DNA of 64,000 bases from Aliivibrio sp. 1S175 (GTDB lineage: Bacteria > Pseudomonadota > Gammaproteobacteria > Enterobacterales > Vibrionaceae): contig NZ_MAJS01000046.1 of NCBI RefSeq assembly GCF_001690985.1, positions 62,001-126,000 on the forward strand, written 5' to 3'. The translations under genes and the position numbers were made by a program. This document shows, piece by piece, positions 24,493 through 33,838 of this stretch; the first letter of the stretch is position 1, and each line of letters begins with the position of its first letter. The notes under the pieces are model-generated. The model did not search any database, was not told where the DNA came from, and was given only the letters and a program-made list of their open reading frames with translations.

Positions 24493-26040
24493 ATGGAAGT
24501 TAAAAAGGGAACAAAACGCCGCTTAAGTATTATATCTGCAGTTCTTATGGGGGCTTCAGGGTATTCTTTGGCTGCTGAACAACCAAATATTCTCGTTATT
24601 TGGGGTGATGATATAGGCCAATCAAATATCAGTGCTTATACCTTTGGTCTGATGGGGTATAAAACACCGAATATCGATAGTATCGCCAAAGAAGGGATGA
24701 TGTTTACTGATTACTATGGTGAGCAATCATGTACTGCAGGACGTTCTACTTTCATTACTGGGCAAAGTGTTTTACGCACAGGTTTGAGTAAAGTTGGTTT
24801 ACCTGGTGCAGATATTGGTCTGCAAGCAGAAGACGCCACCATTGCTGAAGTGCTAAAACCAATGGGGTATATGACTGGGCAATTTGGTAAAAACCACCTT
24901 GGTGATAAAGATGAATTTTTACCGACAGCGCACGGATTTGATGAGTTTTTTGGCAACCTTTACCATCTAAACGCTGAAGAAGAACCTGAGAATATTGATT
25001 ACCCTAAAGATCCTGAATTCCGTAAGAAATTTGGTCCTCGTGGTGTTATTAAATCTTATGCTGATGGCAAGATTGAAGATACCGGCCCTCTAACGCGTAA
25101 GCGTATGGAAACGGTAGATGATGAAACAATGGCAGCAGCGATTGATTTCATGGGACGAGCAGTAAAAGCGGAGAAACCATTCTTTGTATGGTGGAACGCG
25201 ACTCGAATGCACTTTAGAACTCACGTGAAACCTGAACTACAAGGTTCTACAGGCATCAGTAACTATGCGGATGGCATGGTTGAACATGATAATCACGTAG
25301 GTGAAATTCTAAAAGCCGTTGATAAATTAGGCATTAAAGACAATACCATCGTGTTCTATTCTACCGATAATGGTCCACACATGAACTCGTGGCCTGATGC
25401 CGGTACAACCCCATTCCGTAGTGAGAAAAATACAAACTGGGAAGGGGCATATCGTGTTCCTGCGATGGTTCGTTGGCCTGGTAAAATTGAACCAGGTGTC
25501 GTATCAAATGAAATCATGCACCACATGGATTGGCTACCAACGTTTGCCGCCGCTGCGGGTGATGACAAGATTAAAGAGGAGTTGAAAAAAGGAACAAAAC
25601 TTGGTAACAAGAGTTTCAAAAATCATCTTGATGGCTACAACTTTTTACCTTACTTAACGGGTAAAGAAGATAAAGGCCGACGTGAAGAGATTTTCTACTT
25701 TACCGATGATGGCGATTTAGCAGCGCTTCGTTATAACAAGTGGAAAGCGGTATTCATGGAGCAACGAGTGAATGGTACGCTTCAAATTTGGTCTGAACCG
25801 TTTGTAACACTACGTTTGCCTAAGTTGTTTAACTTACGTATGGACCCATACGAAGTGGCTGATGTAACGTCAAATACGTATTACGATTGGTTATTAGATC
25901 ACGCGTATATGTTTGTTCCTGCACAAGCGTATGTGGGTAAATTCTTAGAGACATTTGAAGAGTTCCCTCCTCGTCAAAAAGCAGCAAGCTTTAGTTTGGA
26001 TCAGGTTATGGAAAAACTTCAACAACCGCATAATAAGTAA
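24493..26040 (+). CDS. Arylsulfatase 3, Cys-type, secreted
   Basis: An in-frame upstream ATG exists at 24421, but the ATG at 24493 has a well-placed GGAG and leaves a proper signal peptide (ending SLAAE), giving 515 residues. Metal-binding IWGDD and QSCTAGRSTFITG (Cys80, formylglycine precursor) are present, with FGKNHLGD, WNATRMHFRTH, IVFYSTDNGPHMNSWPDA and FRSEKNTNWEGAYRVP. It resembles arylsulfatase 2 most closely, including the C-terminal FPPRQKAASFSLDQVMEKL. The glutamate before SC (GEQSC) and the WWN variant are small differences near the active site. It ends in a strong terminator. Confidence 0.92.
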   Translation: MEVKKGTKRRLSIISAVLMGASGYSLAAEQPNILVIWGDDIGQSNISAYTFGLMGYKTPNIDSIAKEGMMFTDYYGEQSCTAGRSTFITGQSVLRTGLSKVGLPGADIGLQAEDATIAEVLKPMGYMTGQFGKNHLGDKDEFLPTAHGFDEFFGNLYHLNAEEEPENIDYPKDPEFRKKFGPRGVIKSYADGKIEDTGPLTRKRMETVDDETMAAAIDFMGRAVKAEKPFFVWWNATRMHFRTHVKPELQGSTGISNYADGMVEHDNHVGEILKAVDKLGIKDNTIVFYSTDNGPHMNSWPDAGTTPFRSEKNTNWEGAYRVPAMVRWPGKIEPGVVSNEIMHHMDWLPTFAAAAGDDKIKEELKKGTKLGNKSFKNHLDGYNFLPYLTGKEDKGRREEIFYFTDDGDLAALRYNKWKAVFMEQRVNGTLQIWSEPFVTLRLPKLFNLRMDPYEVADVTSNTYYDWLLDHAYMFVPAQAYVGKFLETFEEFPPRQKAASFSLDQVMEKLQQPHNK

Positions 26041-26060
26041 GTGAACCTCCAGTAATATTT

Positions 26061-26085
26061 GGGCTCTTCGGAGCCCTTTTTATTT
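26061..26085 (+). terminator. Terminator after arylsulfatase 3
   Basis: GGGCTC-TTCG-GAGCCC, a stable UUCG tetraloop hairpin, is followed by TTTTTATTTTT. Confidence 0.92.
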
Positions 26086-26134
26086 TTAGTCAAAACCTTT
26101 GTTAATTCACAGAACCTATAGCTTGGGTGGAAAG

Positions 26135-26152
26135 TTGGCACTATATAAGCTA
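26135..26152 (+). promoter_or_regulatory. Candidate sigma-54 promoter of the multihaem cytochrome gene
   Basis: TTGGCAC with a perfect -24 element and AGC at -12 place GG and GC 12 bases apart, the sigma-54 spacing. The -12 element reads AAGCT instead of TTGCT, which weakens it. It lies about 70 bases upstream of the start codon. Confidence 0.4.
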
Positions 26153-26220
26153 TATCTAAATGATTGTTATCTTTAGTTTTAAAGATAAAGAACTAAATAA
26201 ATATCAATACAAGGATGTAT

Positions 26221-28467
26221 ATGAGCAGTAAAAGAATCGTCTATGGTTTTTTCGTTGTATGGATGAGCATAATGACATTTTCATCAACTGTATTTTCTGC
26301 GGATTTTGTGGGCAGTGATACGTGTGTTGGTTGCCATGAAGACGCGGTTGACGCATGGAAAGGGTCGGATCATGAAATGGCAATGAAACACGCAGATAAA
26401 GACAGCGTGTTTGGTGATTTTAATGACGCGATTTTTGAGTTTAAAGGAAAACCAAATCGCTTTTTTAAAAAAGGCGATGAATACTGGGTCAATATCGAAG
26501 GGCCTGATGGACAACTTCACGATTACAAAATTAGCTACACCTTTGGGTTCGAGCCATTGCAGCAATACATGGTGGAATTTGAAGATGGGCGTATTCAATT
26601 AATTCCATTCGCGTGGGATTCAAGAGAAAAGAAAGAGGGTGGCCAACGTTGGTATCACCTTTACCCGGATATGGAAAAAACCGATGAGTTTTATTGGACT
26701 AATACAGGCCAAAATTGGAACTTTATGTGCGCCGATTGCCATTCAACCGATGTAAAGAAGAATTACGACGCAAAAACAGATACCTATAACACGAGTTGGT
26801 TTGAAATTAATGTCGGTTGTGAAGCCTGTCATGGCCCGGCAAGTGAGCATATTGCATGGAGTGAAAACCAAGAGAAAACCACCAACCCCCATTATGGTTT
26901 TGAACGTGATTTAAGCAAATCAGTAAAAGAGTGGGTGTTTAAAGAAGGGCATACAACGCTTCAACCAAAAGAGATTACACAAACCGACCAAGTCGCGGTG
27001 TGCGCGCAATGCCATAGCCGTCGAGTTCAAATTAATGAAGATCAAGCACATGTAGAAGGATCTTTATTAGACAGTTATTTACCGAGCTTAATTACTTCTG
27101 ATTTATACCATAACGATGGTCAGATTTACGATGAAGATTATGTATACGGTTCTTTCATGCAATCGAAAATGGCGAAAAAAGGCGTCACTTGTACTAATTG
27201 CCATAACCCGCATTCAACCAAATTAGATATTCCAGAGCAAGCCGTGTGTAGTCAATGTCACATTGCCTCAGAATATACACCAGAAAAACACACCTTCCAT
27301 GAAGCCAATACAGAAGCATCACAATGTACGACGTGTCACATGCCAGAAACAACGTACATGGGCGTAGACGCAAGGCGAGATCACAGTTGGCAAATACCAA
27401 GACCCGATTTAAGTAAAAACATAGGCACACCTAATGTGTGTACTCAATGTCATGAAGAGAAAGACGATGTGTGGGCAGATAAAAAAGTCGGTGAATGGTT
27501 CCCTGATTCAGCCTATCGAAATCAGCAACATTTTGCGGTGGCATTTTATGCCTCGGACATTAATTATCGCGGAGCAGGAGATGCACTTTCATATACCGCG
27601 CAAGATGCGAAGCAATCTGGGATTATTCGTGGTTCTGCTTTGCAACGTTTAAGCGCGTTCCCAAGTAAGAATACCTTAGTGGCATTGGGACGAGCGGTAA
27701 AAAATGATGATGAATTAATTCGATTAGGCGCTATTCAAGGATCGGCAGGGTACCCATCTCATGATCGTTGGCAAATATTATCGCCGTTATTAACAGATAG
27801 TGTGTTAGGTATTCGTGCCGAAGCGGCGGGAGCATTAGCGGCGTACTGGCCGGAATGGAATCCATTGCAACGTGAGCAGTTATCTTCAGCTTTAAATGAA
27901 TACATGAATGTTCAATTGTTTAATGCAGACAGAGGTTTTGGGCGTACCAATTTAGGTAATGTTTATCGTTCTCAAGGTCAACTTGAAAAGGCAGAAGAAG
28001 CCTATTTAGGGGCGATTAATGTAGAGCCGTACTTTGTGAACAGCTATGTAAATCTTGCGGATTTGTATCGTTCACAAGGCGATGAAATGAAAGGTCTTTC
28101 GTTGATGCAACAAGGGATCAAAGCACAACCTAAGTCTGGAGCATTACGCTACAGCGCAGGATTAGCACTATTGCGTTTAGGTAAAAAAGCAGAAGCAGCT
28201 AATTACTTTAAACAAGCAACTGAAACTGAAGCTCAAAATGCACAATATTGGTATGTGTACGGCTTATCACTTGAAGGTATTAATCTTAATCAAGGTGCGA
28301 CTGCATTAGCAAAAGCCTTTAGTTTAAGCGGTAATCCTCAGCATTTATTTGCACAGTGTGATCAATTGTTAAAAGCCAAATCAGCACAAGCAAAACAATG
28401 TATTACCCAATTGGAGCAATATGCTCCTAAAAATGTGATCGAAGATCTTAAAAAACGGCTTTATTAA
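26221..28467 (+). CDS. Octahaem cytochrome c with HEAT- and TPR-like C-terminus, secreted
   Basis: ATG at 26221 follows AAGGA by five bases (the in-frame ATG at 26215 overlaps that site), giving 748 residues. After a signal peptide ending VFSAD there are eight CxxCH haem sites: CVGCH, CADCH, CEACH, CAQCH, CTNCH, CSQCH, CTTCH and CTQCH (about residues 35-415). The last about 320 residues hold HEAT-like units (RGSALQRLSAFPSKNTLVALG) and TPR repeats (GNVYRSQGQLEKAEEAYLGAINVEP, ADLYRSQGDEMKG). It should be a periplasmic electron-transfer protein. Its haem-free C-terminal half is duplicated as the gene at 40405. It lies directly after arylsulfatase 3 and before the MoxR operon. Confidence 0.88.
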   Translation: MSSKRIVYGFFVVWMSIMTFSSTVFSADFVGSDTCVGCHEDAVDAWKGSDHEMAMKHADKDSVFGDFNDAIFEFKGKPNRFFKKGDEYWVNIEGPDGQLHDYKISYTFGFEPLQQYMVEFEDGRIQLIPFAWDSREKKEGGQRWYHLYPDMEKTDEFYWTNTGQNWNFMCADCHSTDVKKNYDAKTDTYNTSWFEINVGCEACHGPASEHIAWSENQEKTTNPHYGFERDLSKSVKEWVFKEGHTTLQPKEITQTDQVAVCAQCHSRRVQINEDQAHVEGSLLDSYLPSLITSDLYHNDGQIYDEDYVYGSFMQSKMAKKGVTCTNCHNPHSTKLDIPEQAVCSQCHIASEYTPEKHTFHEANTEASQCTTCHMPETTYMGVDARRDHSWQIPRPDLSKNIGTPNVCTQCHEEKDDVWADKKVGEWFPDSAYRNQQHFAVAFYASDINYRGAGDALSYTAQDAKQSGIIRGSALQRLSAFPSKNTLVALGRAVKNDDELIRLGAIQGSAGYPSHDRWQILSPLLTDSVLGIRAEAAGALAAYWPEWNPLQREQLSSALNEYMNVQLFNADRGFGRTNLGNVYRSQGQLEKAEEAYLGAINVEPYFVNSYVNLADLYRSQGDEMKGLSLMQQGIKAQPKSGALRYSAGLALLRLGKKAEAANYFKQATETEAQNAQYWYVYGLSLEGINLNQGATALAKAFSLSGNPQHLFAQCDQLLKAKSAQAKQCITQLEQYAPKNVIEDLKKRLY

Positions 28468-28552
28468 TGAGCACTATAACCAATAGTTATGATGGATTTA
28501 ACTAGAATATTTTATAGATAAAAAACCAGATAAGTGGACTTAAGGAGAAAAC

Positions 28553-29548
28553 ATGAATCAAACACAACAGGCCATTACTTCGCTCATTTCTCAAGTGGAG
28601 AAATCAGTGATTGGCCAATCCCATGTGGTTCGTTCACTTGTTATTGGGTTATTAACTCAAGGACACGTTTTATTAGAGGGCTTACCGGGAACGGCCAAAA
28701 CGCGCTCGGTAAAATCACTGGCAGACAATTTACATACGTCGTTTGGGCGTATTCAGTTTACGCCCGATTTACTGCCATCCGATGTAACGGGTACAGAAGT
28801 GTACCAAGAACAAAATGGCAAACCTCAATTGCATTTTCAACCGGGTCCTATTTTTAACAGCATTGTATTAGCGGATGAAATTAACCGTGCGCCAGCCAAG
28901 GTTCAAGCTGCGTTGTTAGAAGCAATGGCAGAAGGCACCATTACCGTTGGCGATCAAACCCATACATTACCAGAATTGTTCATGGTGCTTGCGACACAGA
29001 ACCCAGTAGAGCAAGAAGGGACCTATCCATTGCCTGAAGCGCAAATGGACCGATTCATCATGAAGGTGTCTGTTGATTACCCAGACGATGACGCTGAATT
29101 GGATATTATTCGCCTTGTGCGGGGGGAAGAGTCCGGCAATAAAACACATCAAGCAGAACCCTCAGAAGTAGAAGCATCAATTCAGTTAGATCCTTCAATT
29201 GTTATGCAAGCCAGATCTGAACTTTCGTCTGTCGAGGTTTCAGAGATCAGTGAGCGTTACATTGTTGCTTTAGTCATGGCAACGCGTAAACCTGAACGTT
29301 ATCCCGACTCTAGTCTTTCTCGTTGGATAGAGGTAGGTTCAAGCCCCCGAGCATCGATTTCATTGGATAAGTGTGCTCGCGCCTATGCATGGTTACAAGG
29401 TCGAGATTTCGTAGAACCGGATGATATTCGAGCAATGGCTCACGCTGTATTAGGTCACCGTGTCACTTTGAGCTATGACGCATTAGCAGATGGTGTGACT
29501 CAGCAACAGGTGATTGACGAGTTGTTGGATCACGTTGTTATTGGGTAG
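28553..29548 (+). CDS. MoxR-family AAA+ ATPase
   Basis: The 331-residue ATPase starts behind AAGGAG. Walker A (EGLPGTAKTRSVKSL, about 43-57), Walker B (VLADEINRAPAKVQ), sensor 1 (VLATQNPVEQEGTYPLPEAQMDRF) and the C-terminal helical lid (RASISLDKCARAYAWLQGRDFVEPDDIRAMAHAVLGHR) are complete. The second residue of the P-loop lysine context is TAKT, as in the MoxR class. MoxR proteins work with von Willebrand factor A (VWA) proteins to mature or remodel client proteins. It is first in a tight six-gene operon. Confidence 0.93.
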   Translation: MNQTQQAITSLISQVEKSVIGQSHVVRSLVIGLLTQGHVLLEGLPGTAKTRSVKSLADNLHTSFGRIQFTPDLLPSDVTGTEVYQEQNGKPQLHFQPGPIFNSIVLADEINRAPAKVQAALLEAMAEGTITVGDQTHTLPELFMVLATQNPVEQEGTYPLPEAQMDRFIMKVSVDYPDDDAELDIIRLVRGEESGNKTHQAEPSEVEASIQLDPSIVMQARSELSSVEVSEISERYIVALVMATRKPERYPDSSLSRWIEVGSSPRASISLDKCARAYAWLQGRDFVEPDDIRAMAHAVLGHRVTLSYDALADGVTQQQVIDELLDHVVIG

Positions 29549-29556
29549 GGCTTTTT

Positions 29557-30495
29557 ATGAATAAAAAAAGCACAGATACACGCATACACAGTGAGTATAG
29601 CCAGCTAGTTAAACTTCAAGCTCAAGCGAGAGCGTTCAGTTTATTGCCGAATTTAAAATCAGGTACGGCGTTGTCTGGGCGTCATTCCTCTATTTTTCGT
29701 GGTCGTGGATTAAATTTTGAAGAGTTAAGACATTATCAACTCGGAGATGATATCCGTAATTTGGACTGGAAAGTCACAATGCGAACAGGCAAGCCACACG
29801 TACGGTCATATACCGAAGAAAAAGATCGTAATTTTATCGTGTGTGTTGATCAACGTAGCAGTATGTATTTTTCTTCGGTTGATACGATGAAATCAGTCGT
29901 TGCAGCAGAGCTTGCCGCGTTAACCGCTTGGCGAATATTACAAGACAGTGATCGCGTTGGTTTTGTTATTAATGCCACAGAAAAAATGCATTGGCTTAAA
30001 CCTAAGCGATCTCAAAGTGATTTACTCCACCGATTGAAATTGTTAGCCAATATAAATCAATCGTTAGATGTGAGCAGTAAAGATGAAGAGGCGGTAAGTT
30101 TTTCTCAATTTGTAACCTTACTTGGGCGATTAAAACTCAAAGAAGCGACTATTATTATCTTTAGTGATTGGCATGGTGTAAGCGAAGGTGAAATAACGCA
30201 CTTAAAGCACCTACAAAAACACAATGATGTATTAGGAGTGCTTATATCTGATCCTTTTGAATCTAATTTCCCTTCTCAAAACAGTGATTGGGTGGTGGGT
30301 GATGGCTCATATCAACTAAACTTGAGCGATACAAAGAAGTTTGATTTGGCCAATAAAGGGTTAAGTGAACATCAAGCACTTAAAAAAGATCAATTGATTC
30401 AGTTAATGGCAGCGAAAGGGCTTCCTATAATTGAAGCTGATACGTCCGGTCATCATATTGAGCAATTTAAACGCGCAATAGGAGGAAGACGATGA
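29557..30495 (+). CDS. DUF58 domain protein
   Basis: The 312-residue protein has the DUF58 hallmark FRGRGLNFEELRHYQLGDDIRNLDWKVTMRTGKPHVRSYTEEKDR (about residues 46-90) followed by a VWA-like fold (FIVCVDQRSSMYFSS, IIIFSDWHG). The metal-binding motif (DQRSS) keeps a D-x-x-S-S form. It lies 8 bases after the MoxR gene and overlaps the next gene by 4 bases. DUF58 proteins pair with MoxR ATPases as adaptors. Confidence 0.9.
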   Translation: MNKKSTDTRIHSEYSQLVKLQAQARAFSLLPNLKSGTALSGRHSSIFRGRGLNFEELRHYQLGDDIRNLDWKVTMRTGKPHVRSYTEEKDRNFIVCVDQRSSMYFSSVDTMKSVVAAELAALTAWRILQDSDRVGFVINATEKMHWLKPKRSQSDLLHRLKLLANINQSLDVSSKDEEAVSFSQFVTLLGRLKLKEATIIIFSDWHGVSEGEITHLKHLQKHNDVLGVLISDPFESNFPSQNSDWVVGDGSYQLNLSDTKKFDLANKGLSEHQALKKDQLIQLMAAKGLPIIEADTSGHHIEQFKRAIGGRR

Positions 30496-31031
30496 GTATT
30501 CATGAGCCACCAAGCAGTTATATGCTTCGTAAAATCAGTGAAGTGACGGTGCCTGATCATGTCAGTTGGTTTCCTCAGACGATTGGTTGGCAGATTTTAG
30601 CGTGTATATTAATGGCCTTTATTTCCTATAAAACAGTGTTGTGGGGAAAAGAATGGTGGGCAAATCGTTATCGTCGAGAGGCTCTTTCTTTAGTACTATC
30701 GATGCAAAAATCTAGTCTTAATGCAGAGAGTCAGAATTCGCAAATTACGCTTGATTTGTTTGAAGTAATGAAAGCGGTGGTGACCTATCTAAACCCCAAA
30801 AAAGCGAATGCTTTTGGACATGCATTTCTTATTGAATTAGATGATTTCTTACCTCAAGAACAAGCGGAATTTACTAATGAAATTGGACAGCATTGGATGC
30901 GTGCATTAGTCCAAAAACGCCATGCATTATCGACTCAAGAATTGAAGCAATTATTCGTTATGTCTGAACGTTGGTTGAGAGAGCATGATCGTATAATTAA
31001 AAAAGAAAAAGGGGACAATCATGCAGTTTAG
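30492..31031 (+). CDS. DUF4381 family membrane protein
   Basis: The 179-residue protein has an N-terminal PSSYMLRKISEVTVPDHVSWFPQTIGWQIL pattern, one membrane span (about residues 32-52) and a cytosolic helical domain with YRREALSLVLSMQ and FGHAFLIELDDFL. This architecture and the position between DUF58 and VWA genes fit DUF4381. It overlaps both neighbours (4 and 11 bases), so the operon is translationally coupled. It probably anchors the MoxR complex at the membrane. Confidence 0.85.
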   Translation: MSIHEPPSSYMLRKISEVTVPDHVSWFPQTIGWQILACILMAFISYKTVLWGKEWWANRYRREALSLVLSMQKSSLNAESQNSQITLDLFEVMKAVVTYLNPKKANAFGHAFLIELDDFLPQEQAEFTNEIGQHWMRALVQKRHALSTQELKQLFVMSERWLREHDRIIKKEKGDNHAV

Positions 31032-32148
31032 TCAACTTGAATTGGCCAATCCGTATTGGTTATGGATATTGCCATTACCTATTATTATCTATTGGTTAAT
31101 TCCAGCGTACCGAACTCGTCAATCTGCAATAAAAGTGCCTTTTTTCGACGTATTAGTGCAAGCTTTAGATGAAACGCCATCTGAGGGAGCAAGCGAACTG
31201 ACTGCAAGTGTGTGGCAAAAGGCCTTTCTCGTTATTTCATGGTCTTTATTGATTTTGGCGTTAACGAAACCAACAATTCTAGGAGAACCTCAAACTCGTG
31301 AAAGGTTAGGTAGAGATGTCATGGTAGTGGTTGATCTATCAGGTTCGATGGCCGAGCCTGATTTTGTCTCAAAACATGCCTCGGGTAAAGAATCTGATGT
31401 TGGTGAAATAAAAAAAATATCCCGCTTAGAAGCCACAAAAGAAGTACTAGCTGATTTTGTCAAAACGAGAAAAGGTGACCGTTTAGGTTTGATATTATTT
31501 GGGGATGCTGCTTTTGTTCAAACGCCATTCACGGCTGACCAAAAAGTATGGTTAGAGTTATTGAATCAAACCGATGTTGCGATGGCAGGGCAAAGCACGC
31601 ATTTGGGTGATGCTATTGGTCTTGCTATTAAAGTTTTCGAGGACAGCTCATCAGAAAATAAGGCACCAAAAGAGCATTCTGGAGATGAAAATTCAAAGAA
31701 TAAAAAACGAGAAAAAGTGGCCATTGTGCTAACCGATGGCAATGATACTGGCAGTTATGTTGAACCCATTGATGCAGCCAAAGTCGCAGCCGCGAAAGAT
31801 GTGAGGATTCATATGATAGCGATGGGCGATCCAAGAACTGTTGGAGAGCAAGCGTTAGATATGGACGTCATTAACCGAGTCGCAGAAGCATCGGGTGGAA
31901 AAGCCTTTCAAGCAATAAATAGAGACGAATTAGAGCAAGCCTATGAAGCGATTGGTGAATTAGAACCTCAATTGTATGAGAGCACAACGTATCGACCAAA
32001 AGAGTCAGTACATCAATATCCTGTGATGTTAATTGTTGCAATGTATTTATTGGCATTTGGTTTTGCAACCATTAAGCGTCACCTTAAATCGTCAACAGTA
32101 AAATCAACCAAACAATCTACTAACCAATCAGGAGAGAGAAATGTTTGA
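31021..32148 (+). CDS. VWA-domain membrane protein, BatA-like
   Basis: The 375-residue protein has two N-terminal spans (about 10-30 and 62-82), a VWA domain with intact metal site VVVDLSGSMAEPDF (DxSxS) and later TDGNDTG, and a C-terminal span (YPVMLIVAMYLLAFGFATI). The order TM-TM-VWA-TM is that of BatA. A lysine-rich insert (SSSENKAPKEHSGDENSKNKKREK) lies before IVLTDG. In other bacteria BatA acts with a MoxR ATPase in stress tolerance or envelope protein maturation. Confidence 0.9.
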   Translation: MQFSQLELANPYWLWILPLPIIIYWLIPAYRTRQSAIKVPFFDVLVQALDETPSEGASELTASVWQKAFLVISWSLLILALTKPTILGEPQTRERLGRDVMVVVDLSGSMAEPDFVSKHASGKESDVGEIKKISRLEATKEVLADFVKTRKGDRLGLILFGDAAFVQTPFTADQKVWLELLNQTDVAMAGQSTHLGDAIGLAIKVFEDSSSENKAPKEHSGDENSKNKKREKVAIVLTDGNDTGSYVEPIDAAKVAAAKDVRIHMIAMGDPRTVGEQALDMDVINRVAEASGGKAFQAINRDELEQAYEAIGELEPQLYESTTYRPKESVHQYPVMLIVAMYLLAFGFATIKRHLKSSTVKSTKQSTNQSGERNV

Positions 32149-33838
32149 TTCCCTGATGTGGCAACAAATCATCGTTCAGTTTCATTTTATTCGACCATTG
32201 TGGCTATTAGTTATGGTGCCATTTGGTCTGGTTATTTATCTGCGTTGGAAACAAGACTCAAAAAATGAATGGCAGAAAGCATTACCTAAGCATTTACGGT
32301 CAGCATTGACGATTAACGATGCCGGGTGGAAAAAACAATTGCCATTAAAATTGCTTGGTGTTGCCATGTTTGTGGCGATTATTGTGTGTGCAGGACCAAC
32401 TTGGGAGCGTGAAGCGTCCCCTTTTGGTGAAGACAAAGCTGCGTTGCTTATCGTGTTAGATAACAGTCCATCTATGCTACAAAAAGATCTTGCACCAAAT
32501 CGACTCGAGCGTTCAAAGCAAAAGATCCGAGACTTAACCGCATTGCGAAAAGGCGGGAAAACAGGTTTAGTGGTATTTTCTGGTTCAGCACATCTTGCGA
32601 TGCCATTAACCAAAGATGATTCTGTATTCGCTCCCTTTCTAGCGGCTATTCAACCCGATATTATGCCTGTTGAAGGAAAAAGTGCAGAAACGGCGCTGCC
32701 TTTGATTTCGCCACAATTAGGTAAAGAAAATGTAGGTACCGTTTTGCTCATTACTGATGGAGTGAACCCAACTACGATTACCACTTATCAAGATTATTTT
32801 GCCGACAGTCGACACCAATTATTGGTATTAGCTGCGGGTAATGGGGATAGAGCCAGTGAAAATCCGATGGATTTATCATCATTAAAAACATTGGCAAGTA
32901 AGAGTAAGGGCAGCGTGGTAGAAGTTACGATTGATGATGCTGATATAAAAAGCATAAACAGCAAAATTGAACGTCACATGCAATTGAATAACGAATCAGC
33001 AATGCCATGGCGAGATATGGGGTATTTCTTATTATTTCCAGTGGCATTATTTATGTTGTCCTGGTTTAGAAAAGGCTGGTTAGTAAAGTGGTGTTTGGTT
33101 GCTTTGGTTGTATTTCCTAGTTTTTATTCACAACCCACTTATGCTGAAACCGTGAGTTTGAAAGCAAAAACAAATGAACCACTTAAAGAGGTGACTTTAT
33201 GGGAAAAAACAACTCAGTTTTGGATGAACTTATGGTTTACGCCTGATCAACAAGGTCAATGGTACTTTAATCAATCGGAATATCTTGAGGCCGCGAAAGG
33301 ATATAAAGACCCGCTTAAAAAAGGCATTGCGTATTACTATGCTGGTGAATACAAATTAGCTCACAGTACTTTTTTACAAGTGAAATCAGATTTGGGTTTG
33401 TTTAACGCGGCTAATTCTCTTGCTAGGCAGCGAGAATATGTTGCAGCGCGTGATGTATACCAGTTGCTGTTAAAAAGAGAACTTGATGATGAACTGAAAA
33501 AAAAGGTCGAAATTAACTTAGCAGTAATGCAAGGCATTGTTGATGAAGTCAATCGGATGAGTGAAAGCCAGAAAGGGACAACAGATGGCCCAGAAGAGTC
33601 TTTTGAACTAGGCGACGATAAGCCCAAAACGGGCGATGGTGCTGATGAAGAAGTTGATGCTTCAATGATGAAAGAAGAAAAACTAAATGCGAATGAGATC
33701 TTAGGAAGCCAAGAGTTAGCCGATAAATGGTTACGTCGTGTAGAGGCGGATCCTAAGTATTTTTTACGCGCAAAATTTCAATTACAATTGCGAGCTCAAT
33801 CTTCTACAGAACAACCTAAGAAAGAAGAGGTGAAATAA
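32141..33838 (+). CDS. VWA-TPR membrane protein, BatB/BatC-like fusion
   Basis: The 565-residue protein joins a BatB-like part (two N-terminal spans, VWA with LIVLDNSPSMLQKDL, LLITDGVNPTTIT, and a span at about 285-305) to a BatC-like TPR part (AGEYKLAHSTFLQVKSDLGLFNAANSLARQREYVAARDVYQLLL) and an acidic tail (DDKPKTGDGADEEVDASMM). Both VWA and TPR are often separate genes, so this is a fused version. It overlaps the previous gene by 8 bases and the next by one. Confidence 0.9.
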   Translation: MFDSLMWQQIIVQFHFIRPLWLLVMVPFGLVIYLRWKQDSKNEWQKALPKHLRSALTINDAGWKKQLPLKLLGVAMFVAIIVCAGPTWEREASPFGEDKAALLIVLDNSPSMLQKDLAPNRLERSKQKIRDLTALRKGGKTGLVVFSGSAHLAMPLTKDDSVFAPFLAAIQPDIMPVEGKSAETALPLISPQLGKENVGTVLLITDGVNPTTITTYQDYFADSRHQLLVLAAGNGDRASENPMDLSSLKTLASKSKGSVVEVTIDDADIKSINSKIERHMQLNNESAMPWRDMGYFLLFPVALFMLSWFRKGWLVKWCLVALVVFPSFYSQPTYAETVSLKAKTNEPLKEVTLWEKTTQFWMNLWFTPDQQGQWYFNQSEYLEAAKGYKDPLKKGIAYYYAGEYKLAHSTFLQVKSDLGLFNAANSLARQREYVAARDVYQLLLKRELDDELKKKVEINLAVMQGIVDEVNRMSESQKGTTDGPEESFELGDDKPKTGDGADEEVDASMMKEEKLNANEILGSQELADKWLRRVEADPKYFLRAKFQLQLRAQSSTEQPKKEEVK

